Of a stretch of DNA of 64,000 nucleotides, positions 43,057-51,080 are shown piece after piece; position 1 is the first letter of the stretch, and each line of letters opens with the position of its first letter. Source of the stretch: Algoriphagus sp. (lineage in GTDB: Bacteria; Bacteroidota; Bacteroidia; Cytophagales; Cyclobacteriaceae). The translations under genes were made by a program, and so were the position numbers. The notes below the pieces were generated by a model. It ran no database searches, had not been told where the DNA came from, and saw nothing but the letters and a program-made list of their open reading frames with translations. The DNA lies in contig JAQSDM010000009.1 of assembly GCA_029945945.1 (NCBI GenBank), forward strand, positions 1 through 64,000. The letters are read 5' to 3'.

Positions 43057-43827
43057 ATGAGAATATTTACAGTAGTCTTGGCTACCCTTTTATCTTTATT
43101 TGCGATTGCTGGCCAGGCGCAGTCTTATAACCTTGAAAAGTCAGATATTGCCGGGAAGAATATTCTTAAGGTAAATCTTACCAGTTTATTGATAAAGAAT
43201 TACAGTTTTCAATATGAGCGAGTTTTAACTCGTAGTGTGAGTCTTGCAATTTCCTATCGTTTCATGCCATTGGGTTCTGCCCCGTTCGAGAATTACATTA
43301 TTAACAATTCCCCCGAAATTGAGGCTGAGAGATTTGATCAGATGAAAGTAGGCAATACAGCCTTTACACCTGAGTTGAGATTTTATTTTGGCAAAAAACG
43401 CTTTGGTCGGGGGTTTTATCTTGCTCCCTTTTATCGGTTTGCGAGATACGATGCGGTTGATGTGCCTGGTGTTTACGATCCATCCGATCCGGATTCGGAT
43501 CAGGTTAATTTGTTGGGAAAAGGCAAGCTTTCTGTAAACTCAGGGGGGCTTTTGGTAGGTGCACAATGGAATCTAGGTAGGGTAATGGTACTGGACTGGT
43601 GGATTATAGGCCCTCATTATGGTAAATCCACCGGAAATTTTGACGCTGTTTCTTCACGACCATTGACAGAGGAGGAACAGGCTGAATTTGAGGAGAGCTC
43701 CGATTCTGCAACTCCTCAATTTGGCATTGAAAGTACCGTAACAGTTAATTCAAATGGCTTTAATGCGGAGCTTTTCGGGCCATTACCCGGGTTAAGGGCA
43801 GGCTTGCAATTGGGAATAAGATTTTAA
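43057..43827 (+). CDS. Outer-membrane beta-barrel protein (DUF3575-like)
   Basis: A 256-residue secreted protein with signal peptide (residues 1-22, ending GQAQ) and alternating beta-strand pattern (YSFQYERVLTRSVSLAISYRF, LAPFYRFARYD, GGLLVGAQWNL) closing with an aromatic C-terminus (LGIRF), the signature of outer-membrane barrels. A surface-loop-like acidic stretch TEEEQAEFEESSDS lies near 205-220. No partner gene. The family is structural or transport-like, without known substrate. Confidence 0.7.
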   Translation: MRIFTVVLATLLSLFAIAGQAQSYNLEKSDIAGKNILKVNLTSLLIKNYSFQYERVLTRSVSLAISYRFMPLGSAPFENYIINNSPEIEAERFDQMKVGNTAFTPELRFYFGKKRFGRGFYLAPFYRFARYDAVDVPGVYDPSDPDSDQVNLLGKGKLSVNSGGLLVGAQWNLGRVMVLDWWIIGPHYGKSTGNFDAVSSRPLTEEEQAEFEESSDSATPQFGIESTVTVNSNGFNAELFGPLPGLRAGLQLGIRF

Positions 43828-44021
43828 TCCAAAGTTGATTTTGATCATCTCCACTTGCTAATATAATCCAATGGTGTTTTCAATTTTCCAATTTTCAGGA
43901 CTTTTTCACACTTTTTTCGGGAAATGGCTCTCCGAAAAGCATGTTTTATTGAAAAAACTATAAAAATTTCAAAAAATAGCCTCAAAAAAAGGTCAAAAGC
44001 TTTTTCGAACAAGTATTTTTC

Positions 44022-44029
44022 TATTTTTG
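44022..44029 (+). promoter_or_regulatory. Candidate glnN promoter -7 box
   Basis: TATTTTTG matches TAnnTTTG, 32 bases upstream of the ATG at 44061, placing the start site near 44036. No clear -33 element. Confidence 0.45.
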
Positions 44030-44060
44030 TGGGTATATTATTAAACCACACATTGTAGAA

Positions 44061-46223
44061 ATGGCAACACAAAGACAACAAGCTCTAGCCATGGTGCAGT
44101 CAAGACAGCGAGTAGCTGTTATTCCACCATCAATCAAAATCTCAGACTATTTCGGAACAAATGTTTTTGGAAATGATCAAATGAAGCAGTCTTTGGCTCC
44201 TTCAGCCTATAAAAGGGTGATTGAGGCAATTGACAAAGGGAGTAAAATTGATGCAGCAACAGCTGAAGAAGTTGCCTCTGCTGTTAAAATTTGGGCAATT
44301 TCCAAAGGCGTAACTCATTATACTCACTGGTTTCAGCCTTTGACAGGAACCACCGCTGAGAAACATGATTCCTTCTTCGATGCACATGCAGGGATGGAGA
44401 AATTCAGAGGATCATCTTTGGTACAACAGGAGCCGGACGCATCTTCTTTCCCACACGGAGGTATCCGATCAACTTTTGAAGCAAGAGGTTATACTGCCTG
44501 GGATCCGTCTTCACCGATTTTCATCTTCGAAAAGACGCTTTGTATCCCTACAATCTTCGTGTCTTACACTGGTGAAGCATTGGATTATAAGACTCCATTG
44601 TTGAAATCAATGGAGGCAATCAATGAAGCAGCTGTTGAGATTTGCCAGTTGTTTGACAGAAATGTTAGAAAAGTTCAGCCTTCTTTGGGTGTTGAGCAGG
44701 AATACTTCGTGATTGACAAAGCACTTTTTTCAGCACGTCCTGACTTGGTTATGGCAGGCAGATCAGTGTTCGGCCACAATCCGGCAAGAGGTCAGCAGTT
44801 AGAAGATCATTACTTCGGTACAATTCCAACAAGAGTAAAGGACTTCATGGTGGAATTCGAAATCGAATCTCACAAGTTGGGTATCCCGGTGATGACACGC
44901 CACAATGAAGTTGCTCCGGGTCAATTCGAAGTAGCTCCAATTTATGAAGAAATAAACAAGGCAACAGATCACAATCAGCTTTTGATGGATGTGATGGAGA
45001 AAGTTGCTGAGAAGCATAACCTGAAAGTATTACTTCACGAGAAGCCATTTGCTGGTGTGAACGGAAGTGGAAAGCATAACAATTGGTCTTTGATCACTGA
45101 TACTGGAGTTAATCTGTTCCAGCCAAGCAATTCTGCTCGTGAAAATCTTCAGTTCCTGACTTTCCTCATCGCTACTGTAAAAGCAGTATATGATCATGCT
45201 GACTTATTAAGAGCAAGTATAGCTTCTGCAGGCAATGACTTCCGTCTGGGTGCTAACGAAGCTCCTCCGGCAATCATGTCTGTATTCTTGGGTGGTACAC
45301 TTTCAGAAGTTTTGGATGAGCTGGAGAAAAACGGCAATCTGAAAATTGAGAAAGGTGATAACATGTACATGAAGTTGGGTATTTCTAAAATCCCTGAAAT
45401 CATCCTTGACAATACAGACAGAAACAGAACTTCTCCTTTCGCCTTCACTGGTAACAAGTTTGAGTTCAGAGCTGTTGGTTCTCAGGCTAACGTCGCCGGA
45501 CCTATGACAACTTTGAATGTGATCGTTGCTGATACACTTAAGGTGATGGCTAAGGACATCGAAAAAGAAATCAATGCTGGCAAGGAGAAGAAAATCGCCA
45601 TCGTGAACGTCCTGAGAAAATACATCAAAGACAGCAAGAAAGTAAGATTTGAAGGTGATGGCTACTCTGAAGAGTGGGCTAACGAGGCTGCGAAAAGAGG
45701 CCTTTCTAACTTGAAATCAACTCCTGAGGCTTTGGATGTTTATGCTAAGAAATCAACCAAGGAATTGTTCGAGCGTAATAATGTTTTGAATGCGATCGAG
45801 GTGCATGCAAGACATGAGATTATGTTGGAGGATTACATCAAGAAAGTTCAGATCGAAAGCCGCGTAATGGGTGATTTGGCTCTTAACCATATCATTCCAA
45901 CTGCAATTCTTTATCAGAACAAATTGATAGAAAACGCAAACGGTTTGAAAGGTCTTGGACTGGATCATTCAGCAGCAGTGGAGACGATCAAAGAAGTATC
46001 GAGACATATCGAATCTTTGAAGTCAAATGTGACGGCAATGACTGAAGCGAGAAAAGAGCTTAACAAAGAGGAAGAAGTTGTGACCCGGGCTAAAGGATAT
46101 CAGTCCAAAGTTAAAGCTGCTTATTTCGATAAGATCCGTTACGCAGTGGATAAACTTGAGCTATTGGTGGACGATGAGTCTTGGCCACTTGTGAAATACA
46201 GAGAAATGCTATTTATCAGATAG
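44061..46223 (+). CDS. glnN: Glutamine synthetase type III
   Basis: A 720-residue GSIII, which makes glutamine from glutamate, ammonia and ATP. Length and sequence are those of the large Bacteroidota/cyanobacterial GlnN, not GSI. Key blocks are THWFQPLTGTTAEKHDSF, GVEQEYFVID, NEVAPGQFEVAPIYEE, KPFAGVNGSGKHNNWS and NRTSPFAFTGNKFEFRAVGS, covering ammonia, glutamate and ATP sites. A PII gene is not adjacent. It ends just before a good terminator. Confidence 0.95.
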   Translation: MATQRQQALAMVQSRQRVAVIPPSIKISDYFGTNVFGNDQMKQSLAPSAYKRVIEAIDKGSKIDAATAEEVASAVKIWAISKGVTHYTHWFQPLTGTTAEKHDSFFDAHAGMEKFRGSSLVQQEPDASSFPHGGIRSTFEARGYTAWDPSSPIFIFEKTLCIPTIFVSYTGEALDYKTPLLKSMEAINEAAVEICQLFDRNVRKVQPSLGVEQEYFVIDKALFSARPDLVMAGRSVFGHNPARGQQLEDHYFGTIPTRVKDFMVEFEIESHKLGIPVMTRHNEVAPGQFEVAPIYEEINKATDHNQLLMDVMEKVAEKHNLKVLLHEKPFAGVNGSGKHNNWSLITDTGVNLFQPSNSARENLQFLTFLIATVKAVYDHADLLRASIASAGNDFRLGANEAPPAIMSVFLGGTLSEVLDELEKNGNLKIEKGDNMYMKLGISKIPEIILDNTDRNRTSPFAFTGNKFEFRAVGSQANVAGPMTTLNVIVADTLKVMAKDIEKEINAGKEKKIAIVNVLRKYIKDSKKVRFEGDGYSEEWANEAAKRGLSNLKSTPEALDVYAKKSTKELFERNNVLNAIEVHARHEIMLEDYIKKVQIESRVMGDLALNHIIPTAILYQNKLIENANGLKGLGLDHSAAVETIKEVSRHIESLKSNVTAMTEARKELNKEEEVVTRAKGYQSKVKAAYFDKIRYAVDKLELLVDDESWPLVKYREMLFIR

Positions 46224-46240
46224 TAGGTTTCAGATTAAAG

Positions 46241-46269
46241 AAAAGCCATCCTCAGCGGATGGCTTTTTT
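46241..46269 (+). terminator. Rho-independent terminator after glnN
   Basis: Stem AAAAGCCATCC / GGATGGCTTTT with a five-base loop, then T run, 18 bases after the glnN stop. Confidence 0.85.
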
Positions 46270-46360
46270 GTTTTTGGCTTGTCTGAGTAATCGCTAATTT
46301 CGGTTCTGAGATTTGATGAATACATTTCTTAAAACCCTTTCCTGAAAAGTATTTTCCCTT

Positions 46361-47224
46361 ATGCATCTAATTGGAGTTGATATTGGCGGTTCACATATTT
46401 CTGCTGCGAAAGTGGAATTGATGGACCGGGAAGTCGGAGTTTGGGATTTTGTGGAATCGGATGTTGATGCTTTTGGATCGGCGGATGAAATTATAAAAAC
46501 CTGGTCTGAATTGATTCTGAAAGCTGCCGGAGATTCAAAAGATTTCAAGATAGGAATAGCCATGCCGGGGCCTTACGACTATCCAAATGGTATTTCACTG
46601 ATCAAAGACCAAGGCAAATTGGTCTCGCTTTATCGGCTTTCGGTCAAAGATTTACTAGCCAAACGGCTAGGGATTTTACCTGAAAATATTTCTTTCATGA
46701 ATGATGCGGAAGCATTTCTTTCCGGAGAAAGTTATGCCGGGGCCGGCCGGGATTTCCAGAACTCCATCGGAATTACCCTCGGTACAGGCTTGGGTTCTGC
46801 AATCAAAATATTCGATGTCGTTAAAGATGGCAAGCTCTGGACCGCTCCATTCCGAACAGGAATTGCGGAGGATTACCTTGGAACAGGCTGGTTTATTCGC
46901 TTCGCAAAGGAACAATTCGGAAAGGAAATTTCCGGGGTGAAAGACCTTCTGAAAGAAGATTTTGAAATTGAAATTGCAAACTCAATTTTCGAAGAATTTG
47001 GAAAAACACTGGGTGAATTTCTTTTTCCATACCTGATCAGATTACAATCTGAAGGAGTGGTTTTGGGAGGGAAAGTCAGTTTGGCTGCAGATCGGTTTAT
47101 GATTTTTACTCAGGACTACCTTGAAAGACAAGGATATGATGTCCCAATAAAAGTTTCTCCACTGGGAGAAAAATCAGCCTTGGTAGGAGCGGTACTGCCT
47201 TTTTTGGATAAGAAAATGGAATGA
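46361..47224 (+). CDS. ROK-family sugar kinase, lacking the zinc motif
   Basis: A 287-residue ROK kinase-fold protein. GVDIGGSHISAAKVE (4-18) is the phosphate-1 loop, SFMNDAEAFLSGE (111-123) carries the catalytic Asp115, and GITLGTGLGSA the phosphate-2 loop. The usual CxCGxxGCxE zinc motif of ROK proteins is missing; TGIAEDYLGTGWF occupies that region. Substrate unknown (glucose, N-acetyl sugars and others are possible). It is convergent with a sulfatase and near a ROK repressor, so may belong to a sugar-use set. Confidence 0.8.
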   Translation: MHLIGVDIGGSHISAAKVELMDREVGVWDFVESDVDAFGSADEIIKTWSELILKAAGDSKDFKIGIAMPGPYDYPNGISLIKDQGKLVSLYRLSVKDLLAKRLGILPENISFMNDAEAFLSGESYAGAGRDFQNSIGITLGTGLGSAIKIFDVVKDGKLWTAPFRTGIAEDYLGTGWFIRFAKEQFGKEISGVKDLLKEDFEIEIANSIFEEFGKTLGEFLFPYLIRLQSEGVVLGGKVSLAADRFMIFTQDYLERQGYDVPIKVSPLGEKSALVGAVLPFLDKKME

Positions 47225-47274
47225 CGTGTTTATGAGAGGCACAATGTTACAGCTCGGATTCCACTTTAAAACCT

Positions 47275-48693
47275 TTACTGAACTCTCCCTGCTTTCCTCA
47301 ATCCAGATCCTTCTCTTTTCGTCAGCGCATCCCCCATATCAGAACGGGCAGATTCTGCGAATCTATTCAGTTTAGCCAGGATTACCGGGTTTTCGAGAGA
47401 GATGTCTTTCGTTTCATTCGGATCTTTAGAAAGGTCGAATAATTCAGCTTTTTCCAGTTTGGTCATCGAGTATTTTACCGGAATTCCATCGTTTCGCATT
47501 TCTGTTTCGGATGGAATGGTTCGGTATTCATGAGGGAAGACCAATTTCCATTTCCCATAAATGACTGCCTGAAGTTCGTTGCGATTGTAATAAGCGAAAT
47601 AGGGTTTTGATCCAGTTTTCTTTCCTTCGATCAGAGGCCAGATAGTTCCTCCATCTATCTTCAACTTGGGAAGTTCAGAACCAGTGATTTCTGCCAAAGT
47701 GGGAAGAATATCAATCGTCATTGCAGCTTCTGATTGAATCTTTCCGGCAGGGATTTTACCCGGCCAAGTGAAGATCGCCGGAACCCGAATGCCACCTTCC
47801 CACGAAGTTCCTTTTCCTTCTTTCAATCCACCTGTCAAACCTGCATGTCCTCCATAGGAAATCCAAGGACCATTATCGGAGGTGAAAATGATCAGGGTGT
47901 TTTCATCCAAACCGAGTTCTTTGAGCTTTTTCCGGATTTCTCCCACTGACCAATCAATCTCCATCATCACATCACCATACAATCCTTGCTTTGATTTTCC
48001 CTTGAATTTTTCAGAAACAAAAAGAGGAACATGAGGCATGCTATGTGCCAAATAGAGGAAAAATGGGCTTTTCTGGTTTTTTTGGATAAACTCCAGCGCC
48101 TTCCCGGTATAGCGAGTGGTGAGTTGACTTTGGTCATCTATTGTCTCGATTACATTTTCGTTTTCAAAAAGAGGGAGTGGAGGATAATAGTTTTTGGATT
48201 CCGGATGGTGTGGCCACATATCGTTGGAATAGGGGAGGCCAAAGAATGAGTTGAAGCCCTGCTTTGTTGGTAAAAACTCGGGCAAATGTCCCAAATGCCA
48301 TTTTCCTACCATTCCTGTTTGATAGCCATTTTCCTTCAGCATATCTGCAATGGTTGTTTCTTCAGGATTCAGTCCATGTTTGGCAGTATGATCCAATGCT
48401 CCAAAAATCTCCAGTCGATTGGCATAAGTTCCTGTCAGCAAAGCGGCCCGGGATGCTGAGCAAACTGCATGAGGTACGTAAAATTGTGTGAAACTCGTGC
48501 CGTCTTTTACCAACTGATCCAAATTCGGCGTATCCCAATCTTTGGCTCCATAGCTTCCCAAATCACCGTATCCCATATCATCTGCGAAAATCAGGATGAT
48601 GTTTGGGCGAGAATCAGAAGCTTTTTTGGCTGAGGTTTCAGGACTTTGAATTGCTGCCCAGATGAAAGGAAGGAGGTAAAGTAATTGGTTCAT
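47275..48693 (-). CDS. Formylglycine-dependent sulfatase
   Basis: A 472-residue arylsulfatase-type enzyme with an N-terminal signal-like segment. NIILIFADDMGYGDLGSYG gives metal ligands Asp38-Asp39, and CSASRAALLTG at 78-88 holds the C-x-A-x-R signature, where Cys78 must be converted to formylglycine; the usual proline of CxPxR is replaced by alanine, an accepted variant. GKWHLGH and TSDNGPW complete the site. It probably removes sulfate from a polysaccharide. The maturase is not in the window. Confidence 0.9.
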   Translation of the reverse strand: MNQLLYLLPFIWAAIQSPETSAKKASDSRPNIILIFADDMGYGDLGSYGAKDWDTPNLDQLVKDGTSFTQFYVPHAVCSASRAALLTGTYANRLEIFGALDHTAKHGLNPEETTIADMLKENGYQTGMVGKWHLGHLPEFLPTKQGFNSFFGLPYSNDMWPHHPESKNYYPPLPLFENENVIETIDDQSQLTTRYTGKALEFIQKNQKSPFFLYLAHSMPHVPLFVSEKFKGKSKQGLYGDVMMEIDWSVGEIRKKLKELGLDENTLIIFTSDNGPWISYGGHAGLTGGLKEGKGTSWEGGIRVPAIFTWPGKIPAGKIQSEAAMTIDILPTLAEITGSELPKLKIDGGTIWPLIEGKKTGSKPYFAYYNRNELQAVIYGKWKLVFPHEYRTIPSETEMRNDGIPVKYSMTKLEKAELFDLSKDPNETKDISLENPVILAKLNRFAESARSDMGDALTKREGSGLRKAGRVQ

Positions 48694-48741
48694 CGTGAGA
48701 TTATTCTGGTTAATTCTTAATTATGGAAGTCTTATAAGCTC

Positions 48742-48768
48742 AAAAAAGCCTGAAAGAATCAGGCTTTT
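48742..48768 (-). terminator. Terminator after the ROK regulator
   Basis: Stem AAAAGCCTGA / TCAGGCTTTT with loop of five, read on the minus strand with a following T run, 45 bases past the regulator stop at 48813. Confidence 0.75.
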
Positions 48769-48812
48769 GATGGTGTTGGAAATTTGAATTCTTAAATCGG
48801 CAGGGAGAATTT

Positions 48813-50060
48813 CTACCCTAATCGATTGATTATATCTTCGAATAGCTTCTCGTTTACAACAGCAACGCCCCCCATCAGACCTACATCTTCTCCGAGCTGA
48901 TAAAGCGCAAGTTGAGATCTCTCTCGTGACTTAGCCATGCTGTAAATATTCAGCGCTTGTTGGATCGGAGTGATCAAATACTGATTGGCTTCTGCTACGG
49001 ATCCGCCGATGATAATCAGTTCAGGATTCAATAGCTGAATTAAAATTGAGATTCCGCGGCCTAAATCAAGCCCGGCTTCGGAAAGGATTGTGATGGCTCT
49101 CTGGTCTCCTGTCAATGCCGCTTCTACCACTAATCCAGGCTCAAGTTCTCCTTGATGATCTCGCACCATTCTGGCCAAAATACTGTCCTGGTCCAGCTTG
49201 ATTGCATCTCCGGCCATTCTCACGATTGCAGTACCGGATGCTACAGCTTCAAGGCAGCCTTTTTTGCCACAAGTGCAGGTGATTTCTCGCGATTCAAAAA
49301 TAGGAGAATGAGCAAACTCCCCTGCAAATCCGGAAGCGCCCTGATAGATTTTGCCATCAATGATGATTCCAAGGCCGATTCCCCAGCCTATGAAAATTCC
49401 CAGAACATTTTTGTATGAATGCTCAGAACCAAATTTATATTCAGCAAGGGTCATTGCTCTTGCGTCATTTTCGAGGAAAATCTTCTTTTCAAATCGGGAC
49501 TCCAGATTTTCCAACAAGGTTTTCTTTCCAAACTTCAGATAGGTATAATTTACTCCGCCGACTGAATCGATCAATCCTGGCATTGAGATTCCGATTGCGA
49601 TTATTTTTTCGGAAGGAACTCCTGTTTTCGCGAGGTAATCTTCAATGTATTCACATAGGGTGTCAAAAGTCTCCTTTTCGTTATTAAGGGTGATTTTATG
49701 ACTCACTTTTGGAGAAGCCAGCGTATGGGTGCAGGAGTAAAGGGCCAGATTCATATTGAATCGGGATAAATCTACAGAAAGTACATAGAAGGCATTTTCT
49801 GCTAAACGATACAAATCCGGTTTTCTTCCGCCCTGAGATTCTGCACGGCCATGCTTGATCACTTCTCCGGAATTCATCAAATCTCCTAAGAGGGAATTGA
49901 CAGTTGGCAGTGAAATACCCACTTCTGTACAGATTTCGCTGGCAGTATTTGCCCCTTTTAGATAGAGGTTCTTTATTATTTTGATTTTGTTGAGGTAGCT
50001 TTTTATTTCAACTACGCCCTCCATTTTATCAATGACTGCTTGGGGATTTATCAGGTTCAT
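48813..50060 (-). CDS. ROK-family transcriptional regulator (NagC/Mlc-like)
   Basis: A 415-residue repressor: winged HTH at residues ~22-80 (NTASEICTEVGISLPTVNSLLGDLM) and a ROK sugar-binding domain with the zinc motif H251...C262-x-C264-GKKG-C269-LE. It would bind a sugar or sugar phosphate and release operators. It is divergent from the cupin gene at 50274 across a 213-bp gap with a GTTAAA-N11-TTTAAC palindrome. The ATG at 50060 is supported by a TAATTTTG box four bases upstream. Probable targets are nearby sulfatase, cupin and ROK kinase genes; inferred only. Confidence 0.87.
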   Translation of the reverse strand: MNLINPQAVIDKMEGVVEIKSYLNKIKIIKNLYLKGANTASEICTEVGISLPTVNSLLGDLMNSGEVIKHGRAESQGGRKPDLYRLAENAFYVLSVDLSRFNMNLALYSCTHTLASPKVSHKITLNNEKETFDTLCEYIEDYLAKTGVPSEKIIAIGISMPGLIDSVGGVNYTYLKFGKKTLLENLESRFEKKIFLENDARAMTLAEYKFGSEHSYKNVLGIFIGWGIGLGIIIDGKIYQGASGFAGEFAHSPIFESREITCTCGKKGCLEAVASGTAIVRMAGDAIKLDQDSILARMVRDHQGELEPGLVVEAALTGDQRAITILSEAGLDLGRGISILIQLLNPELIIIGGSVAEANQYLITPIQQALNIYSMAKSRERSQLALYQLGEDVGLMGGVAVVNEKLFEDIINRLG

Positions 50061-50064
50061 GTTC

Positions 50065-50072
50065 CAAAATTA
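50065..50072 (-). promoter_or_regulatory. Candidate near-leaderless -7 box for the ROK regulator
   Basis: On the minus strand TAATTTTG matches TAnnTTTG and is followed by GAAC and then the ATG, so transcription would begin at or inside the start codon. Confidence 0.35.
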
Positions 50073-50147
50073 TTCCTGAATTAAAGGAATTTTTAAGTTT
50101 CAAAAAATACTTTTTTAAAAAAATTAAAAAACAGGGATGTGATTACT

Positions 50148-50170
50148 GTTAAAAAGTAAATTTATTTAAC
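50148..50170. promoter_or_regulatory. Candidate ROK operator
   Basis: Inverted repeat GTTAAA-N11-TTTAAC in the divergent gap between the ROK regulator and the cupin gene. The centre is AT-rich, like known NagC/Mlc and XylR sites. Assignment rests on position and symmetry. Confidence 0.45.
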
Positions 50171-50273
50171 ACGAAGGTTTGATTTAGATAAAAGATTTGA
50201 AATGTCAGTTTTAAAATATGCCTGTTGATTCCGCTTCTTTTTTTTTATTTTTAACAAATAATTTTTCAAAAGC

Positions 50274-50795
50274 ATGGATATAATCGATCTCGGCAAAAAC
50301 CTGAATAAGGAAGATGTTTTTCAAAAAGTTAGTGAATTTATTGAAAATCAAGGACTCAAAATTGTTCAAAAAGATCTTGAAAGACCCTGGGGTGGTTTTT
50401 TTGTATTGGATGAAACTCAAATTCTCGAATTCAGGAAATTATTTTTCGTGGATTTAGAATTTTCGGAATCTCAATTAAATCAGAAGTTTAGCCCAAAGTT
50501 TTTGTTGGTGGCCCCGGGCCAAAGATTATCCTGGCAATATCACTTCAGGAGAGCAGAACTTTGGAAATTGATTGCAGGGATTTCGGGGATTGTCCGAAGT
50601 GCCACTGACGAGCAAGGAGAAGTATTGGAAATGGAAATGGGTAAAACTGTTTCTCTTGAGAAAGGTGAAAGGCACCGGCTTGTTGGCCTTGATAATTGGG
50701 GAATAGTGGCTGAAATCTGGATGCATTCCGATCCGAATCATCCGTCTGACGAATCAGATATTGTGAGGCTTCAGGATGATTACTCCCGTAAATAA
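50274..50795 (+). CDS. Cupin protein resembling the mannose-6-phosphate isomerase type II domain
   Basis: A 173-residue cupin. ERPWGGFFVLD near residues 36-46 matches the VERPWG signature of mannose-6-phosphate isomerase/GDP-mannose pyrophosphorylase cupins; LSWQYHFRRAELWKLI (82-97) and EKGERHRLVGLDNWGIVAEIW carry the metal-binding cupin motifs. It is often annotated as a phosphoheptose isomerase but I would not claim that. Divergent from a ROK regulator, so probably in sugar metabolism. A strong terminator follows directly. Confidence 0.72.
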   Translation: MDIIDLGKNLNKEDVFQKVSEFIENQGLKIVQKDLERPWGGFFVLDETQILEFRKLFFVDLEFSESQLNQKFSPKFLLVAPGQRLSWQYHFRRAELWKLIAGISGIVRSATDEQGEVLEMEMGKTVSLEKGERHRLVGLDNWGIVAEIWMHSDPNHPSDESDIVRLQDDYSRK

Positions 50796-50828
50796 AAATA
50801 GCCCGGATTTCTATCCGGGCTATTTTTT
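50794..50828. terminator. Bidirectional terminator between the cupin and the 55-residue gene
   Basis: Stem AAAATAGCCCGGAT / ATCCGGGCTATTTTTT with loop TTCT, lying between the convergent cupin gene and the small minus-strand gene at 50866. Confidence 0.9.
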
Positions 50829-50865
50829 GGTTTTTAACTCCCTTTCTTCAGAGGTGAAAATATTA

Positions 50866-51033
50866 TTACTGCGTAAGCTTATCTATTTTTTTGGCGATTT
50901 CTTCTGCCTCGGCGAGGAGTTTATCTGAAGCTGTTCTGTTGCTATGTGATAGTTTGTGCGCATCAGAGAGCATTTTTGAATAAGTCTCCTGCAATTTTTC
51001 TATTTCTGATTTCTTCTTAAATATTCCGAACAT
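50866..51033 (-). CDS. Lacal_2735-type small protein
   Basis: A 55-residue ORF: starts MFGIFKKKSEIEKLQETYSK, then a basic/helical KLSHSNRTASDKLLAEAEEI and ends KKIDKLTQ. It closely fits the small Bacteroidota-specific Lacal_2735 family (short, K/E-rich, helical, opening MFGxFKKK). Function unknown; the helical, amphipathic character suggests a protein or membrane-surface partner. It is too short for default gene callers and lies alone, before the MORN-type gene on the same strand. Confidence 0.72.
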   Translation of the reverse strand: MFGIFKKKSEIEKLQETYSKMLSDAHKLSHSNRTASDKLLAEAEEIAKKIDKLTQ

Positions 51034-51080
51034 GGCTATTTCTTTTAATAGGAACTAATCGGCAATCGGAAGGTTTTGAT

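Noticed and set aside
43828..44060. Riboswitch or nitrogen-responsive leader upstream of glnN
   Set aside because: Only a -7 promoter box could be supported; no convincing conserved structure or glutamine-riboswitch pattern was found by eye.
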